Source: 62-47 sp044463945 (GTDB lineage Bacteria; Pseudomonadota; Alphaproteobacteria; Rhizobiales; Xanthobacteraceae). Taken from it: DNA of 64,000 nt. The stretch covers positions 62,001 through 126,000 of the forward strand of contig JBIQLW010000007.1 of assembly GCA_044463945.1 (NCBI GenBank), in the 5' to 3' direction. Each line of letters opens with the position of its first letter. Position 1 is the stretch's first letter. This document shows, piece after piece, positions 25,545 to 35,284 of this stretch. Below the pieces are notes generated by a model. It worked only from the letters and a program-made list of their open reading frames with translations, was not told the origin of the DNA and made no database searches. The position numbers and the translations under genes are program-made.

Positions 25545-25751
25545 ATATATGCACCGGAAATCTGAAGGTCTGCACGTCGGCGCCAAGCCAGGATCCACGC
25601 GGCCGCCACATCAGTCGACGCCATGGCGCTGCGCGCAGACAGCCGTCCGCCGGCGGCAACGAGGCAGCCTTCGAAAGTTCAATGATGGCAGTTTGAGACG
25701 ATTTGGTGCCGGCGCCAGCACAGGTCTCTGCAGACCGCGCGAACGGAGGAA
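25545..25751. other. Non-coding gap with no further feature seen
   Basis: It lies between the repeat cluster and the convergent small gene at 25752. I see no domain-bearing frame. Confidence 0.3.
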
Positions 25752-25934
25752 CTACCCTTCGCGCATCCAGGCAAGCTTCTGCTCCGCCGTCATGTCGGGC
25801 TCATTGAAGTACGCAAGCTGATGCGACCGAGGATCCATGTGGCGGATCAGCGCCTTGTCGCCGTCGTCGAGCTCGATCATCAGAGGGCGCCCCGGTTCGG
25901 CCTCAAACCACTGAGATCCAATCTTCACGCGCAT
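25752..25934 (-). CDS. Small unknown protein
   Basis: From ATG 25934 (MRVKIGSQWFEAEPGRPLMI) it has 60 residues, ending DMTAEQKLAWMREG. It is the kind of small protein common in rhizobial prophages, with no known role. It follows the hydrolase gene by 22 bp in the same direction. Confidence 0.5.
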   Translation of the reverse strand: MRVKIGSQWFEAEPGRPLMIELDDGDKALIRHMDPRSHQLAYFNEPDMTAEQKLAWMREG

Positions 25935-25956
25935 CGCGGCCCCCAAAATACCGTCT

Positions 25957-26322
25957 TCACATGGTGTACGAGCGGATGCGCCGGCGCGGATAGATCACTT
26001 CACGCACGGCCCCGAGATGATTGCCGCTGATGATCGTGACCGTGGTCGCATCCCAACTGCTAACGACGCCGACATGCCCACCGCCACGACGACCCATTGT
26101 GGCGATCGCGCCGACGGCAGGTCCTGATAGGCGACGACCATACCGCGCAAACGACATTGCCAGCCGTGATCCGGTGCCGCGTCTGCCGAGCTTCCGCTCG
26201 ACCAGATTCATAAAGTCGGCGCACCATAGGTGACGCGGAAGGCCAAGATGCTTGGCAGTGGCCCCGACGAACTGCCTGGCTGTCGATACGCGCGACGCGT
26301 TCCCAGTGATAACTGAGAGCAA
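25957..26322 (-). CDS. CHAP/NlpC-P60-like peptidoglycan hydrolase, 5' end broken
   Basis: The catalytic domain is present: Cys in RHLWCADFMNLVERKLG (C34 of the listed frame), His in GGGHVGVVSSW (H83) and the ISGNH polar motif, as in TIGR02594-type amidases. The listed start is a TTG. Upstream the same frame encodes a histidine-rich linker (CGHRHHVAHHRHHAASAGAE) but hits a TAG before any signal peptide, while an adjacent frame holds a candidate ATG. An indel has probably removed the signal sequence, so the gene may be inactive. Confidence 0.65.
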   Translation of the reverse strand: MLSVITGNASRVSTARQFVGATAKHLGLPRHLWCADFMNLVERKLGRRGTGSRLAMSFARYGRRLSGPAVGAIATMGRRGGGHVGVVSSWDATTVTIISGNHLGAVREVIYPRRRIRSYTM

Positions 26323-26399
26323 GACGCTATCGCCCTCGGCGCCAGCGCTGGCCGCATGATGCCGGTGGTGAGCAACGTGGTGGCGATGGCCGCAAGATT

Positions 26400-26676
26400 C
26401 GGCTTTCGCCTATGTCGGGAATTTTCAGCAGGCGGGACATACCATCGTTTGCACCGTGACGACGCGGCGTCATACCGACGATCCAAAGCATCCATCGCCG
26501 TTCGGCTTCGATGAGGTCAGATTGACCTTACATTGTTTTGAGAAGGACGGCGCGTATGATGGGTTGCCTCAATGAGGGCGGCACAGCTCTACGTCTACTT
26601 CTTCTAGCCGTCGTTCCAGCTGAAGGAGAAGCATCGCGAAGGCGCTAACCCTCTCAGTACATCAACTAACCGCCGT
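26400..26676. other. Junction between phage-like arm and cargo
   Basis: This non-coding segment lies between the broken hydrolase and the first response regulator. No attachment repeat or insertion-sequence end is visible to me. GC and gene style change across it. Confidence 0.35.
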
Positions 26677-27375
26677 CTATGTCGAGAAACGTCCCTGTCC
26701 CGAGCGTACTGGATCAGGAAGCGTTTCCCAAATCCGAACGAGATCACCGAGCGACCTCGCCTCCATTTTGCGCATCGCGTTGCTTCGATGCATCTTCACG
26801 GTAACCTCACTAATACCCAGATCAAAGGCGATCTGCTTGTTGAGACGTCCGTTTGCCACGCGATGTAAAACATCTCGCTCGCGTTTCGTTAATGTCTCGA
26901 AACGTTCGATATTGTATTTCCTGGCGATAGTTTTCCGCCGCTGGGAAGCATCGGCGGCAATGCCAGCGGCTACGGCGTCCAGAAGCGTTTGATCGCGAAC
27001 GGGCTTCGTCAGGAAATCGACGGCTCCAGCCTTCATTGCTTGTACGGTCATCGGAATATCGCCATGGCCGGTCAGGAAAATTATCGGCTTCGGATTCCCC
27101 GTTTGCGTGAGATGATTCTGCAGGTCGAGGCCGCTTGCTCCCGGCATTCGCACATCGAGAATTAGGCAGCCCGGCCGATCAAGTAGATCGGATTCCAGCA
27201 ATTCACCAGTCGACGCGAAACTTACCGAGTCGAACCCCGCCGACGCGACCAATTCCGACAGCGCTTCCCGAACTGGAAGATCATCGTCGACGATAATCAC
27301 CAAGGGATACTCCGCCTCCCTTTGGCTCGACGAAAGCGAGGGCGATTTCGAGTGAAGCAGCCGATCAACTGTCAT
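26677..27375 (-). CDS. FixJ/NarL-type response regulator (third in operon)
   Basis: The 232-residue product begins at ATG 27375 behind GAGGGGGAGGGATC. The receiver has VIIVDDD, the phospho-acceptor in CLILDVRMPG, T in IFLTGHGD and K in DFLTKPV. The LuxR-type HTH is LTKRERDVLHRVANGRLNKQ and IAFDLGISEVTVKMHRSNAM. Its start lies inside the 3' end of the single-domain regulator (11-bp overlap), so all four genes from the kinase down are co-translated. Confidence 0.9.
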   Translation of the reverse strand: MTVDRLLHSKSPSLSSSQREAEYPLVIIVDDDLPVREALSELVASAGFDSVSFASTGELLESDLLDRPGCLILDVRMPGASGLDLQNHLTQTGNPKPIIFLTGHGDIPMTVQAMKAGAVDFLTKPVRDQTLLDAVAAGIAADASQRRKTIARKYNIERFETLTKRERDVLHRVANGRLNKQIAFDLGISEVTVKMHRSNAMRKMEARSLGDLVRIWETLPDPVRSGQGRFST

Positions 27376-27754
27376 GATCCCTCCCCCTCTGAGCGTTATG
27401 CAAAGCATCCGTGACAGCCGCCAGCAGCAACTGTCCGTCAAACGGCTTCCGGAAAAATCCGCTAATGCCCTGAGCGCGGCTCTGATCCGCGATTTCGTGG
27501 CGTCCGGTAATAAGAAATACAGGCAGGTCGGGGCGCACGCTACGCGCCTGATTGCGAAGCTCGAAGCCGTCAATATTGGGCAACCCAATATCGGTGATCA
27601 AGGCATCGACGTCGGACAGTCCATCGTCTAGCATTGCTTGTGCCGACGAGAAACAACGCGCGCGATAACCAGCCGACTCGAGAAGATCTTCCAGAGATTC
27701 GAGCAGCCTCGGATCGTCATCCACTACCGCCACAACGGATCTTTTCGTATTCAC
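27365..27754 (-). CDS. Single-domain receiver response regulator
   Basis: This 129-residue protein has only a receiver: VVAVVDDDPRLLESL, the acceptor in ALITDIGLPNIDGFEL, ITGRHE and FFRKPFDG. There is no output domain, so it may act as a phosphate sink or a partner of the kinase, as CheY-like FixJ-cluster receivers do. GTG 27754 overlaps the upstream TGA (GTGA) and follows GGAGGAG. Confidence 0.85.
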   Translation of the reverse strand: MNTKRSVVAVVDDDPRLLESLEDLLESAGYRARCFSSAQAMLDDGLSDVDALITDIGLPNIDGFELRNQARSVRPDLPVFLITGRHEIADQSRAQGISGFFRKPFDGQLLLAAVTDALHNAQRGRDHDS

Positions 27755-28395
27755 AATCGATCTCCTCCTGCGCAACGGGAAGCAGTCTGGATTCCCAGCC
27801 GCTCCGCGATGCGCACGAGGTCCGCGAGCGACGTTACCGCCATCTTCTGCATGACCTTCCTTCTATGAACCTGCAGCGTCACTTCGCTGATACCGAGCTT
27901 GGCGGCAGACTGCTTGTTAAGAAATCCGCTCGCTACCAGAGGCAGAACCTCGCGCTCTCTTGAGGTAAGGCTGTCGTAGCGTCGTCGCAGCACCGATAGG
28001 TCGGCCCGATCCGCCCGGTCAGCACGGTCCTGTGCGATCGCTGCATTGACCGCGGACATGACATCGGTGTCGCTAAACGGCTTTGTCAGGAAATCAAGCG
28101 CCCCACGTTTGATGGCGCGCACCGAGGATGGAATGTCTCCATGACCCGTGATGAACACGATCGGTGGGTGATCACTTTCCGCGATCTGTCCCTGAAGATC
28201 GAGTCCATTGATGTCCGGCAGCTCAACATCAAGAATCAGACAGGCCGGAATATCCGGCTTATCGGCGTTGACGTAGTCACCTGCCGATCCAAATGTCATG
28301 GCGGGAATGCCATGGGATTCCAGCAATTCTACCAGAGCTTCCCGGATACGGATGTCGTCGTCAACGATGAAGACAATGTGGTCGTCTTTGGTCAT
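27751..28395 (-). CDS. FixJ-type response regulator (first in operon)
   Basis: The protein has 214 residues from ATG 28395, which overlaps the kinase stop (ATGA). Receiver: FIVDDDIRIREALVELLES, the acceptor in CLILDVELPDINGLDL, ITGHGD, FLTKPF. Linker: an unusual DRADRADRADLSVL triple repeat. HTH: LTSREREVLPLVASGFLNKQ and AAKLGISEVTLQVHRRKVMQ. It is the most likely direct target of the adjacent kinase. Confidence 0.9.
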   Translation of the reverse strand: MTKDDHIVFIVDDDIRIREALVELLESHGIPAMTFGSAGDYVNADKPDIPACLILDVELPDINGLDLQGQIAESDHPPIVFITGHGDIPSSVRAIKRGALDFLTKPFSDTDVMSAVNAAIAQDRADRADRADLSVLRRRYDSLTSREREVLPLVASGFLNKQSAAKLGISEVTLQVHRRKVMQKMAVTSLADLVRIAERLGIQTASRCAGGDRL

Positions 28396-31300
28396 TGGAG
28401 GGGTGCCTTCACTTCCGTCGGCAACGTAAAAACAACGCGCGCCCCGTGAGATTCGTTGTTCTCGGCCCACAACCTCCCCCCGTGGGACTCGACAATCGAA
28501 CGGCAAATAGCAAGTCCCATCCCCATTCCGGAATTTTTCGTCGTGAAGAATGGCTGGAACATCCGATCGGGATCCTGAATTCCGGGGCCGCTATCGTTGA
28601 CCTCGATTTGCAGCATCTGGTCGATGCTGCGCGCGGCTACCCTGATCATCCTGTCTCCGGGAACACCTTCCATTGCCTCCATCCCATTGCGGATGAGATT
28701 ACTCAGAACCTGCTGAATCTGAACGCGATCAAGCGGAACCGATGATATGCCTTCCTCGACGTCAATGGTCATGCGAATCCGGCGCCGCGCGGCCTCCTCG
28801 GCGACGAGATCGCAAACCTCGCCAATCACGTCATCGACAGCCGTGAGGTCCCGCTTGTCGATGGATTGCCGGAACAATGCGCGAATACGACTGACCACAT
28901 CGGCGGCGCCATTAGCATCTCGAATGACACGTTCGACTGTCCTGTGCGCACGGTCGATGTTTGGCGGTTCAGCGGTCAGCCAGCGCTGGCATGCATGAGA
29001 ATTGGCAACGATAGCCGCGAGAGGCTGATTGACCTCATGCGCGATGGAAGCCGAAAGTTCTGCCAGGCTGGCAGCCTGGCTTGCACGGGCAAGCCTCTCA
29101 TGTGCGAGCCGCAATTCCTCCTGTGCCCGAACTTCGCCGTCAATATCCAGGCAGATCACATTCCACTGCACAATAGCGCCGTCTGCATCGCGCATTGGAC
29201 CAGCCCGGGTCTCGACCCAGCGGTATTCGCCGTCCGAGCGCCGCAGGCGGTGTCGTCGCGCATACGGCTCACCGGTCGCCAGGCAATGTGCATATTGGTC
29301 CTTGACGCCTGCGAGGTCGTCCGGATGAACGCCAGCGTCGAGCGTCCCGCCAAGCCGGGACTTTCCTGACCCATCCAATTCTTCCAGATTATATCCGAGG
29401 AATTCGCGAAGTTGCCGACTGCGATAGACGGGTTCGCCATTCGGCGCGGCACAATCAATCATCGCCGGCAACGTTTCAACTAGTTGCCAGAGAAATCGCT
29501 CCCGCTCACGCAACGCTTCCTCGGCGATCTTTCGCTCCGTGATATCAATGAACCCGACCAGGCTCTTGTCGGCGACGGCATCGGGACGAGCCGTCGTGAA
29601 GAGAACATCGATCACTCGGCCATCCATTCGTGCGACTTTGGTTTCCTCCTGGAAGACCTCCTCACCTCGATAGCGAGCCTCTATCGAGCGGCGGATCGTG
29701 GCAAGTCCGGGTCGCCAGTAACGTGAGATTGAACCGCGCATGCGCTCTACATCTTCTGCACCGAACATGTCGAGGAGATGCCGGTTGGCTTCTTCCACTT
29801 CGAGAGCGTCAATCGCACGCTGTAAAAATTCAGGATGTTCATCGATGTAGGGTCGCAAGTCAGCAACACCCTGTGTTCGCAATTCCTTGAACAAGGGGAT
29901 GAGCTTTCCCGCATCGATCTGTGTCAGTCCGATCGGCATGTAATGAAACAGGTCGCGGTATCTGCGTTCACTCCGTTGCAGAGCCTCTTGCGCCTTAACC
30001 AGATCGTCGATATCAACGCTGACCCCGTACCATTGCAGAATATTTCCCGCCTCGTCGCGAAGAGGCTCCGCTCGGGTTTCAGTCCAGCGATAGCTGCCGT
30101 CGGAGCGCAACTGCCGATATTGCTGAACGTAAGGAACGCCTGTGGCGAAGGAGTGATTTGCCGCCTGTCGAGCCGCCGCGAGATCGTCCGGGTGGATGAC
30201 ACTGAGCGAGGGTGATCCATCCGGTGCGGTGATATCCTCGAGCGTCGCACCCGTCACTTCCCTGAATCTCTTGTTAACTGATGTTGGCGTTCCGCTTGGC
30301 GCCGTGCTCCAGATCAGTGCCGGAACTGAATCTATCAGTTGCTTGAGTTCTCTTTCGCGCTGGCCCAGAGCGGCCTGCGCCCGTACCTCTTCATCCACAT
30401 CATGGCAGAGCCCGTACCATTGTAAGATTAGTCCATTTTGATCGCGCAGCGGCTCTGCACGGCTCGACATCCAGCGAAAATCGCCGTCAACATGTCTTAG
30501 ACGGTATCGCATGGAGAACGGTTCACCTGTGACCAGGGACCGATCAAGGGCGGACCTGAAGCTTTCAGCGTCCTCGGGATGGATCGTGCTCACGAGCATG
30601 TCCAGCCGGCTCATATTCGGCTTGTCCAAATCCGTGATGTCCATACCTAGAAAATCGATCATCCTCTTGTTGAAGAAGATGGGCTCTCCATCAGGTTTGA
30701 GCCGCCAGAGGTGACTAGGAACCATGTTCACCAACTGAGAGAACTCTCGTTCGCGATAACGCAACGTTTCTTCGGCGCGCCTCTTATCTTCGATGTCGAT
30801 CATCGTGCCGTACCAGCCGCCCTGGCCGCCCTTGTCGTCTCCGGTAGCTCGCAATCCGAACGACCAGAACCAGCGATAAACGCCATCCGATCGACGAAGC
30901 CGATACTCTGCATCAAAAGGAAGACCGGTGACGAGGGAAGCTCGACGCGTTTCGAGGACACGCTCATAGTCCTCTGGATGGATGACGTCCCGCCATCCCG
31001 CTCCATCCAGCTCGTGAAAGAGCGATCGAGTCCCAGGAGAACGCCCCATGTAGAGGAAGGCGCCGACATTTACGTGCGTGACGCGACCATCGGGCGTCGC
31101 CGACCAGGTGTAGGCTGGCATACTCCCTATAATCCGCATCGCCTCGTTCGCGTCGGCTTCTCGGACATTCGCCCCACGCGCTTGCAGGAGTTCGCCGATA
31201 CAGAGGGCCAACGCAAACACCGCCGCCCAGGAGAACCAGACATCACGTACGCCGCCCACCCCAAGAAAGCCGACGATAGTGCAAACAAGCAATCCGAATA

Positions 31301-31469
31301 CCCAGACGCTCTGGAGCAGCAAGGTGGCGTGACGGCCAACATAAATTTGCAATGCGATGATGGAGGCAATGAGACCTACAGGCGATGCGCTCGCCATCGA
31401 CAGGGTTAATCCGATAGCGATGGCCGCTATAACCAAGGCGGCACGAGACCGATTGAATTCAGTTGTCAT
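28392..31469 (-). CDS. Membrane-anchored histidine kinase with five PAS domains
   Basis: This 1025-residue sensor has about four hydrophobic segments in residues 9-95, then five PAS units (each opening like IIGSMPAYTWSATPDG, LVNMVPSHLWRLKPDG, LIDSVPALIWSTAPSG, LFHYMPIGLTQID, LVETLPAMIDCAAPNG). The HisKA domain has SIAHEVNQPLAAIVANSHAC (phospho-His near residue 811), followed by an ATPase domain with NLIRNGMEAM, NDSGPGIQDPD and GMGMGLAICRSIVESHGG. The EVNQPL form groups it with FixL/DctB-like kinases. No haem motif is evident. Its signal is unknown; it starts a four-gene overlapping operon. Confidence 0.9.
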   Translation of the reverse strand: MTTEFNRSRAALVIAAIAIGLTLSMASASPVGLIASIIALQIYVGRHATLLLQSVWVFGLLVCTIVGFLGVGGVRDVWFSWAAVFALALCIGELLQARGANVREADANEAMRIIGSMPAYTWSATPDGRVTHVNVGAFLYMGRSPGTRSLFHELDGAGWRDVIHPEDYERVLETRRASLVTGLPFDAEYRLRRSDGVYRWFWSFGLRATGDDKGGQGGWYGTMIDIEDKRRAEETLRYREREFSQLVNMVPSHLWRLKPDGEPIFFNKRMIDFLGMDITDLDKPNMSRLDMLVSTIHPEDAESFRSALDRSLVTGEPFSMRYRLRHVDGDFRWMSSRAEPLRDQNGLILQWYGLCHDVDEEVRAQAALGQRERELKQLIDSVPALIWSTAPSGTPTSVNKRFREVTGATLEDITAPDGSPSLSVIHPDDLAAARQAANHSFATGVPYVQQYRQLRSDGSYRWTETRAEPLRDEAGNILQWYGVSVDIDDLVKAQEALQRSERRYRDLFHYMPIGLTQIDAGKLIPLFKELRTQGVADLRPYIDEHPEFLQRAIDALEVEEANRHLLDMFGAEDVERMRGSISRYWRPGLATIRRSIEARYRGEEVFQEETKVARMDGRVIDVLFTTARPDAVADKSLVGFIDITERKIAEEALRERERFLWQLVETLPAMIDCAAPNGEPVYRSRQLREFLGYNLEELDGSGKSRLGGTLDAGVHPDDLAGVKDQYAHCLATGEPYARRHRLRRSDGEYRWVETRAGPMRDADGAIVQWNVICLDIDGEVRAQEELRLAHERLARASQAASLAELSASIAHEVNQPLAAIVANSHACQRWLTAEPPNIDRAHRTVERVIRDANGAADVVSRIRALFRQSIDKRDLTAVDDVIGEVCDLVAEEAARRRIRMTIDVEEGISSVPLDRVQIQQVLSNLIRNGMEAMEGVPGDRMIRVAARSIDQMLQIEVNDSGPGIQDPDRMFQPFFTTKNSGMGMGLAICRSIVESHGGRLWAENNESHGARVVFTLPTEVKAPLQ

Positions 31470-31645
31470 GAAAAGCCGCTTTCAGCACAAAACAAGGCAT
31501 GAGATCGACAGCAACCGATTTACCACCTTTCCGAGCAATTCCACCGACGAATCGTGACCCTTTCCTACCTCCATCGATTTCCGTTGTATGTTATGGAAAT
31601 CCATGTATTGCCAGAACCCGCGCTATGCCCCCCATGAAGCTAGTG

Positions 31646-32503
31646 TCACTGCTGGTCAGGCTCTGCCAAATCCGTTGAAAATCCCGCATTGACGAGAATC
31701 CTGGCGAGGTGTTTGCGGGCGTAGAACAGCCGACTTTTCACCGTGGCCTTGGGGATGCCGATCCTTTCACTGACCTCGGCAACCGAACAGTCTTGATAAT
31801 AGAATAGATTCAACATCTGGCGATGCGCTGGCGAAAGCTTTGCAAGACAGGCTCGCAGCATCCTGCTGGTTTCCTTCCGATTAAGCGCCATCTGAGGCGT
31901 GTCGCTCGTATCCACGGTTTCGGACAAATCCAACTCGTCCAAATTGTGATACGACGGCCGACGGATGGCGTTAATCGCCTTGAATCGAGCGATCGAGAGC
32001 ACCCATGTCGAGACGCGAGATCGATACTCGAACCGATGCGCAAAGCGCCAAACGTCAAGGAACACCTGACTGACGATATCTTGTGCGAGATCGTGGCGGT
32101 GAACGAGCCGGAGGGTGAAACGAAACACCCGATATTGATGACGTAGGAAAATCATGCGCATCGCGGATGCATCGCCCCGCGCGACATTCTGCAGGAGCAT
32201 TTCGTCGTAGCCGTCATCGGACGCGACTTGCTCCGCAATCCGACAGTCCGGGACACGTCCACTCTTGCCAGACGAAACTATGGTCTTGCGGCCGGCCTCT
32301 GTCGATCGTGGCGTTGGTTCAAGAGCGGAGCGACGATTCGCCTGCGCACTGGTAGAAATGGGGCGAATCCGCTCATCATTCGTCCTATAGAATTCCCATA
32401 ATGGCTTGGATATCGCCGTTCCTTGCGAGGGCATGAATCTCTCCGCTGAGTTTGCGCGTTCTGCAAGGGTGCGCTGTCTGAAATGGCCAAACCATTCCGA
32501 CAA
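31646..32503 (-). CDS. ECF-type RNA polymerase sigma factor with N-terminal extension
   Basis: Sigma region 2 is RHQYRVFRFTLRLVHRHDLA, then IVSQVFLDVWRFAHRFEYRS and VSTWVLSIARFKAINAIRR. Region 4 is LSPAHRQMLNLFYYQDCSVAE, then RIGIPKATVKSRLFYARKHL. The 285-codon frame has about 95 residues before region 2, longer than usual; a later start (for example MPSQGTAISKP) is possible. No anti-sigma factor gene adjoins it. It lies just upstream of the kinase operon, in the same direction. Confidence 0.85.
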   Translation of the reverse strand: MSEWFGHFRQRTLAERANSAERFMPSQGTAISKPLWEFYRTNDERIRPISTSAQANRRSALEPTPRSTEAGRKTIVSSGKSGRVPDCRIAEQVASDDGYDEMLLQNVARGDASAMRMIFLRHQYRVFRFTLRLVHRHDLAQDIVSQVFLDVWRFAHRFEYRSRVSTWVLSIARFKAINAIRRPSYHNLDELDLSETVDTSDTPQMALNRKETSRMLRACLAKLSPAHRQMLNLFYYQDCSVAEVSERIGIPKATVKSRLFYARKHLARILVNAGFSTDLAEPDQQ

Positions 32504-32899
32504 CCGCTTGTAATTCCGGGTTCAAGGTCTCGGACGAAGTATCCGCAAGCATTGGAGGCGGCATCGCGTTGGTGTGTCAAAGCTAACGGGAATCATGGTC
32601 TTTCACGTCATCCGACGTGACGAGCTACCCGGTGAGCGTCTAGGCCTCCAGTGTTGTCTTAGGCAACCTCTCCCGAGGAACAGGTCGATCCACCCGTACA
32701 GCCAACGTCACCATACCAGCGCGCGATATCGCTTTGCGAAGCACGCCTCCATCATTGAAGGCGTTCAGAGAGGTTGGGCATTCGCACGACCAGCGCCGAG
32801 CGCTGAGAACGATGGATGCCTCTGCCTCAGACCGGTTCAGATCGCCAAGGCCTTGTCACGCAGATACCTGCAGTGGCCAGCGCAACACGGAGGCTCGGA
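32504..32899. other. Divergent intergenic region between the sigma gene and the hydrolase operon
   Basis: 396 bp with only short frames and no domains. It should hold promoters for both directions, but I see no confident ECF-type -35/-10 pair. Confidence 0.35.
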
Positions 32900-33889
32900 A
32901 TGGTAACTCGCAATTCCTTTAGACAGCTTGCAGGCATCTCACGAAGGAAAATTCTCGTAACCGCGATGCTGTACGCAACGTCGCTGACCATTCGCTCATC
33001 ATCAGCTGCTGGCGAGGGCGGCACGGCGTCAACCCATATGGCAACAGGAGACGATCCTATGATCTCGGTCAACACCCAAGACGCTGTTCAAATCTTCTAC
33101 AAAGACTGGGGTCCGAAAACGGCGCAACCAATTGTCTTTCATCACGGCTGGCCACTCAGCTCCGACGATTGGGACAATCAGATGCTCTTCTTTGTCAGGA
33201 AAGGTTACCGTGTCATCGCCCACGATCGCCGCGGGCATGGCCGATCATCGCAGGTTCGCGATGGCCATGACATGGATCACTACGCTTCCGACGTGGCAGC
33301 GGTAATTGAGCATCTCGATCTTCGTAATGCCATCCACATCGGTCATTCCACCGGTGGCGGAGAAGCGGCGCGTTACGTCGCACGATACGGCAAGGGTCGA
33401 GTCTCCAAACTGGTGTTGATAGGCGCAGTTCCGCCATTGATGCTCAAGACGCCAACGAATCCGGGAGGTCTACCGATCGAGGTCTTCGACGATCTCCGTA
33501 AACAGCTTGCTGCCAACCGCGCACAATTCTACCTCGATTTCGCGAGCGGTCCGTTCTACGGATTCAACCGACCCGGTGTGAAAGCGTCCCAGCCCGTCAT
33601 CTGGAACTGGTGGCGTCAGGGTATGATGGGCGCCGCCAATGCCCATCACGACGGCATCAAGGCGTTCTCAGAAACCGATTTTACCCAAGACCTCAAAGAC
33701 ATCTCTGTCCCGACGCTGGTCCTCCATGGCGACGACGATCAGATCGTGCCCATCGCCAATTCCGCGCTTTTGTCGGCAAAGTTGCTGAAGAACAGCACGC
33801 TGAAGGTTCTCCCGCATCTGCCACACGGCATGTGCACGACCCATGCCGACACCATCAATTCCGAGTTGCTGTCCTTCGTCACCACCTAA
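32900..33889 (+). CDS. Exported cofactor-free haloperoxidase-like alpha/beta hydrolase
   Basis: This 329-residue protein has a twin-arginine-like leader (GISRRKILVTAMLYATSLTI). The catalytic domain begins around MISVNTQDAVQIFYKDWG. It shows the oxyanion HHGWPLSSDDWDNQM, the nucleophile elbow GHSTGGGEAARY, the acid in VLHGDDDQIVP and the histidine in LPHLPHGM. This is the non-haem chloroperoxidase/esterase pattern. ATG 32900 follows GGAGG. It is the first of a rightward gene set with NDH-2-like, efflux, SDR and metallo-hydrolase genes. Confidence 0.85.
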   Translation: MVTRNSFRQLAGISRRKILVTAMLYATSLTIRSSSAAGEGGTASTHMATGDDPMISVNTQDAVQIFYKDWGPKTAQPIVFHHGWPLSSDDWDNQMLFFVRKGYRVIAHDRRGHGRSSQVRDGHDMDHYASDVAAVIEHLDLRNAIHIGHSTGGGEAARYVARYGKGRVSKLVLIGAVPPLMLKTPTNPGGLPIEVFDDLRKQLAANRAQFYLDFASGPFYGFNRPGVKASQPVIWNWWRQGMMGAANAHHDGIKAFSETDFTQDLKDISVPTLVLHGDDDQIVPIANSALLSAKLLKNSTLKVLPHLPHGMCTTHADTINSELLSFVTT

Positions 33890-33936
33890 GTGCCGTAGTG
33901 GCACATCGGAACATCCAGACATAAGAGAAACATCTC

Positions 33937-35142
33937 ATGCGACTTCTTATCATTGGAGCCGGCTTCGCTGGCATGTATGCGGCTCTTTCCTCGGCGCGCC
34001 TGCGCGACCTTCAGCACGTTTCAGCCACAACGTTGGAGATCATTCTAGTGGCGCCAAAGCCAACCTTGGTGGTGCGTCCAAGGCTCTACGAATCGTACCC
34101 GGAAAACATGACGGCGCCTTTGCACGATCTCCTTAGGGCCATCGACGTCGAATATGTGCAGGGTCTCGCCGACGCAATCGATACCAAGGCCCGTACCGTT
34201 CAAGTCGTGGCCGCCGATGGTGGGTTGAAGAGTCTATCCTATGATCGTTTGGTGATAGCGAGCGGAAGTCGCTTATTTCGCCCGAACATTCCAGGGCTTT
34301 CCGAGTTTGGCTTCAGTGTGGATCAGTTTGACGATGCCGTCGCACTCGATCGACATCTACACGATCTCGTCAATCGCCCGGCAACAAACGGCCGCGATAC
34401 GGTAGTCGTAGCAGGCGGCGGATTTACTGGGATCGAGGCCGCAACGGAAATCCCCGCACGGCTTCGTAAGATCCTCGGTGAGAATGCCAAGCCTCGCGTC
34501 GTCATCGTGAACCGGAACGAGGCGATCGCTCCGGACATGGGCGCAGGCCCGCGGCCCATCATTGTGGAAGCCCTGGATAAACTCGGCGTGGAGACCCGGT
34601 TAGGAACGGGTGTCACCTCGCTCGATAAATCCGGCGTGACATTGTCGAGCGGCGAACACATCGAGGCGGAAACCGTCATCTGGGCCGCCGGGATGCGCGC
34701 GGCGCCACTGACCCAGAAAGTGCCTGCGGAACGCGACAATCTCGGGCGATTGCTGGTTGATCGAAATCTTCGTGTCTCTGGCATTACCGACGTTTTTGCC
34801 ACAGGAGATGCTGCGCGCGCAAACTGTGACGACGATGGAAACTACGCGCTGATGTCGTGTCAGCATGCCACGCGGATGGGTGCTTTCGCGGGTTACAACG
34901 CCGCTGCTGAATTGCTGAGCCTACCGACAAAGTCATACCACCAGAAGGCTTACGTCACCTGCCTCGATCTCGGTGAGGCGGGCGCGCTGTTCACCCGCGG
35001 CTGGGATCGGAAGGTCGAAATGGTCGGCGACGTGGCGAAGAAGACCAAGCAGGAGATTAACACCGTTTGGATCTATCCGCCCAAGGCGGAGCGCGCCGTT
35101 GCGCTGGCATCGGCTGATCCCGAACGGGTCACCGATCTATAA
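33937..35142 (+). CDS. NDH-2-like FAD-dependent NAD(P)H oxidoreductase
   Basis: The protein has 401 residues with two dinucleotide folds: LLIIGAGFAGMYAALSS for FAD and VVVAGGGFTGIEAATEI for NAD(P)H. A third FAD contact is ITDVFATGDAARA. WAAGMRAAPLT and QHATRMGAFAGYNAA fit the type II NADH dehydrogenase/ferredoxin-reductase-like family. It lacks an obvious C-terminal amphipathic membrane helix. It may regenerate a quinone or redox partner for the other enzymes of the set. Confidence 0.85.
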   Translation: MRLLIIGAGFAGMYAALSSARLRDLQHVSATTLEIILVAPKPTLVVRPRLYESYPENMTAPLHDLLRAIDVEYVQGLADAIDTKARTVQVVAADGGLKSLSYDRLVIASGSRLFRPNIPGLSEFGFSVDQFDDAVALDRHLHDLVNRPATNGRDTVVVAGGGFTGIEAATEIPARLRKILGENAKPRVVIVNRNEAIAPDMGAGPRPIIVEALDKLGVETRLGTGVTSLDKSGVTLSSGEHIEAETVIWAAGMRAAPLTQKVPAERDNLGRLLVDRNLRVSGITDVFATGDAARANCDDDGNYALMSCQHATRMGAFAGYNAAAELLSLPTKSYHQKAYVTCLDLGEAGALFTRGWDRKVEMVGDVAKKTKQEINTVWIYPPKAERAVALASADPERVTDL

Positions 35143-35284
35143 GCGACCCCGCATGAGGAGGCGCGCGTTTCGCAAGAGGGGCGCCCTTTCTCACCGATCC
35201 GGAACGATACTCACGACAACTGACGGCAGATCGCGCTCACCACGGCGATCGCTGGGTCAACTTGTCAGCCCGAGACGAGCATCG

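Noticed and set aside
16019..26400. Intact prophage
   Set aside because: No terminase, portal, capsid or tail gene is visible in this arm or in 41-50 kb.
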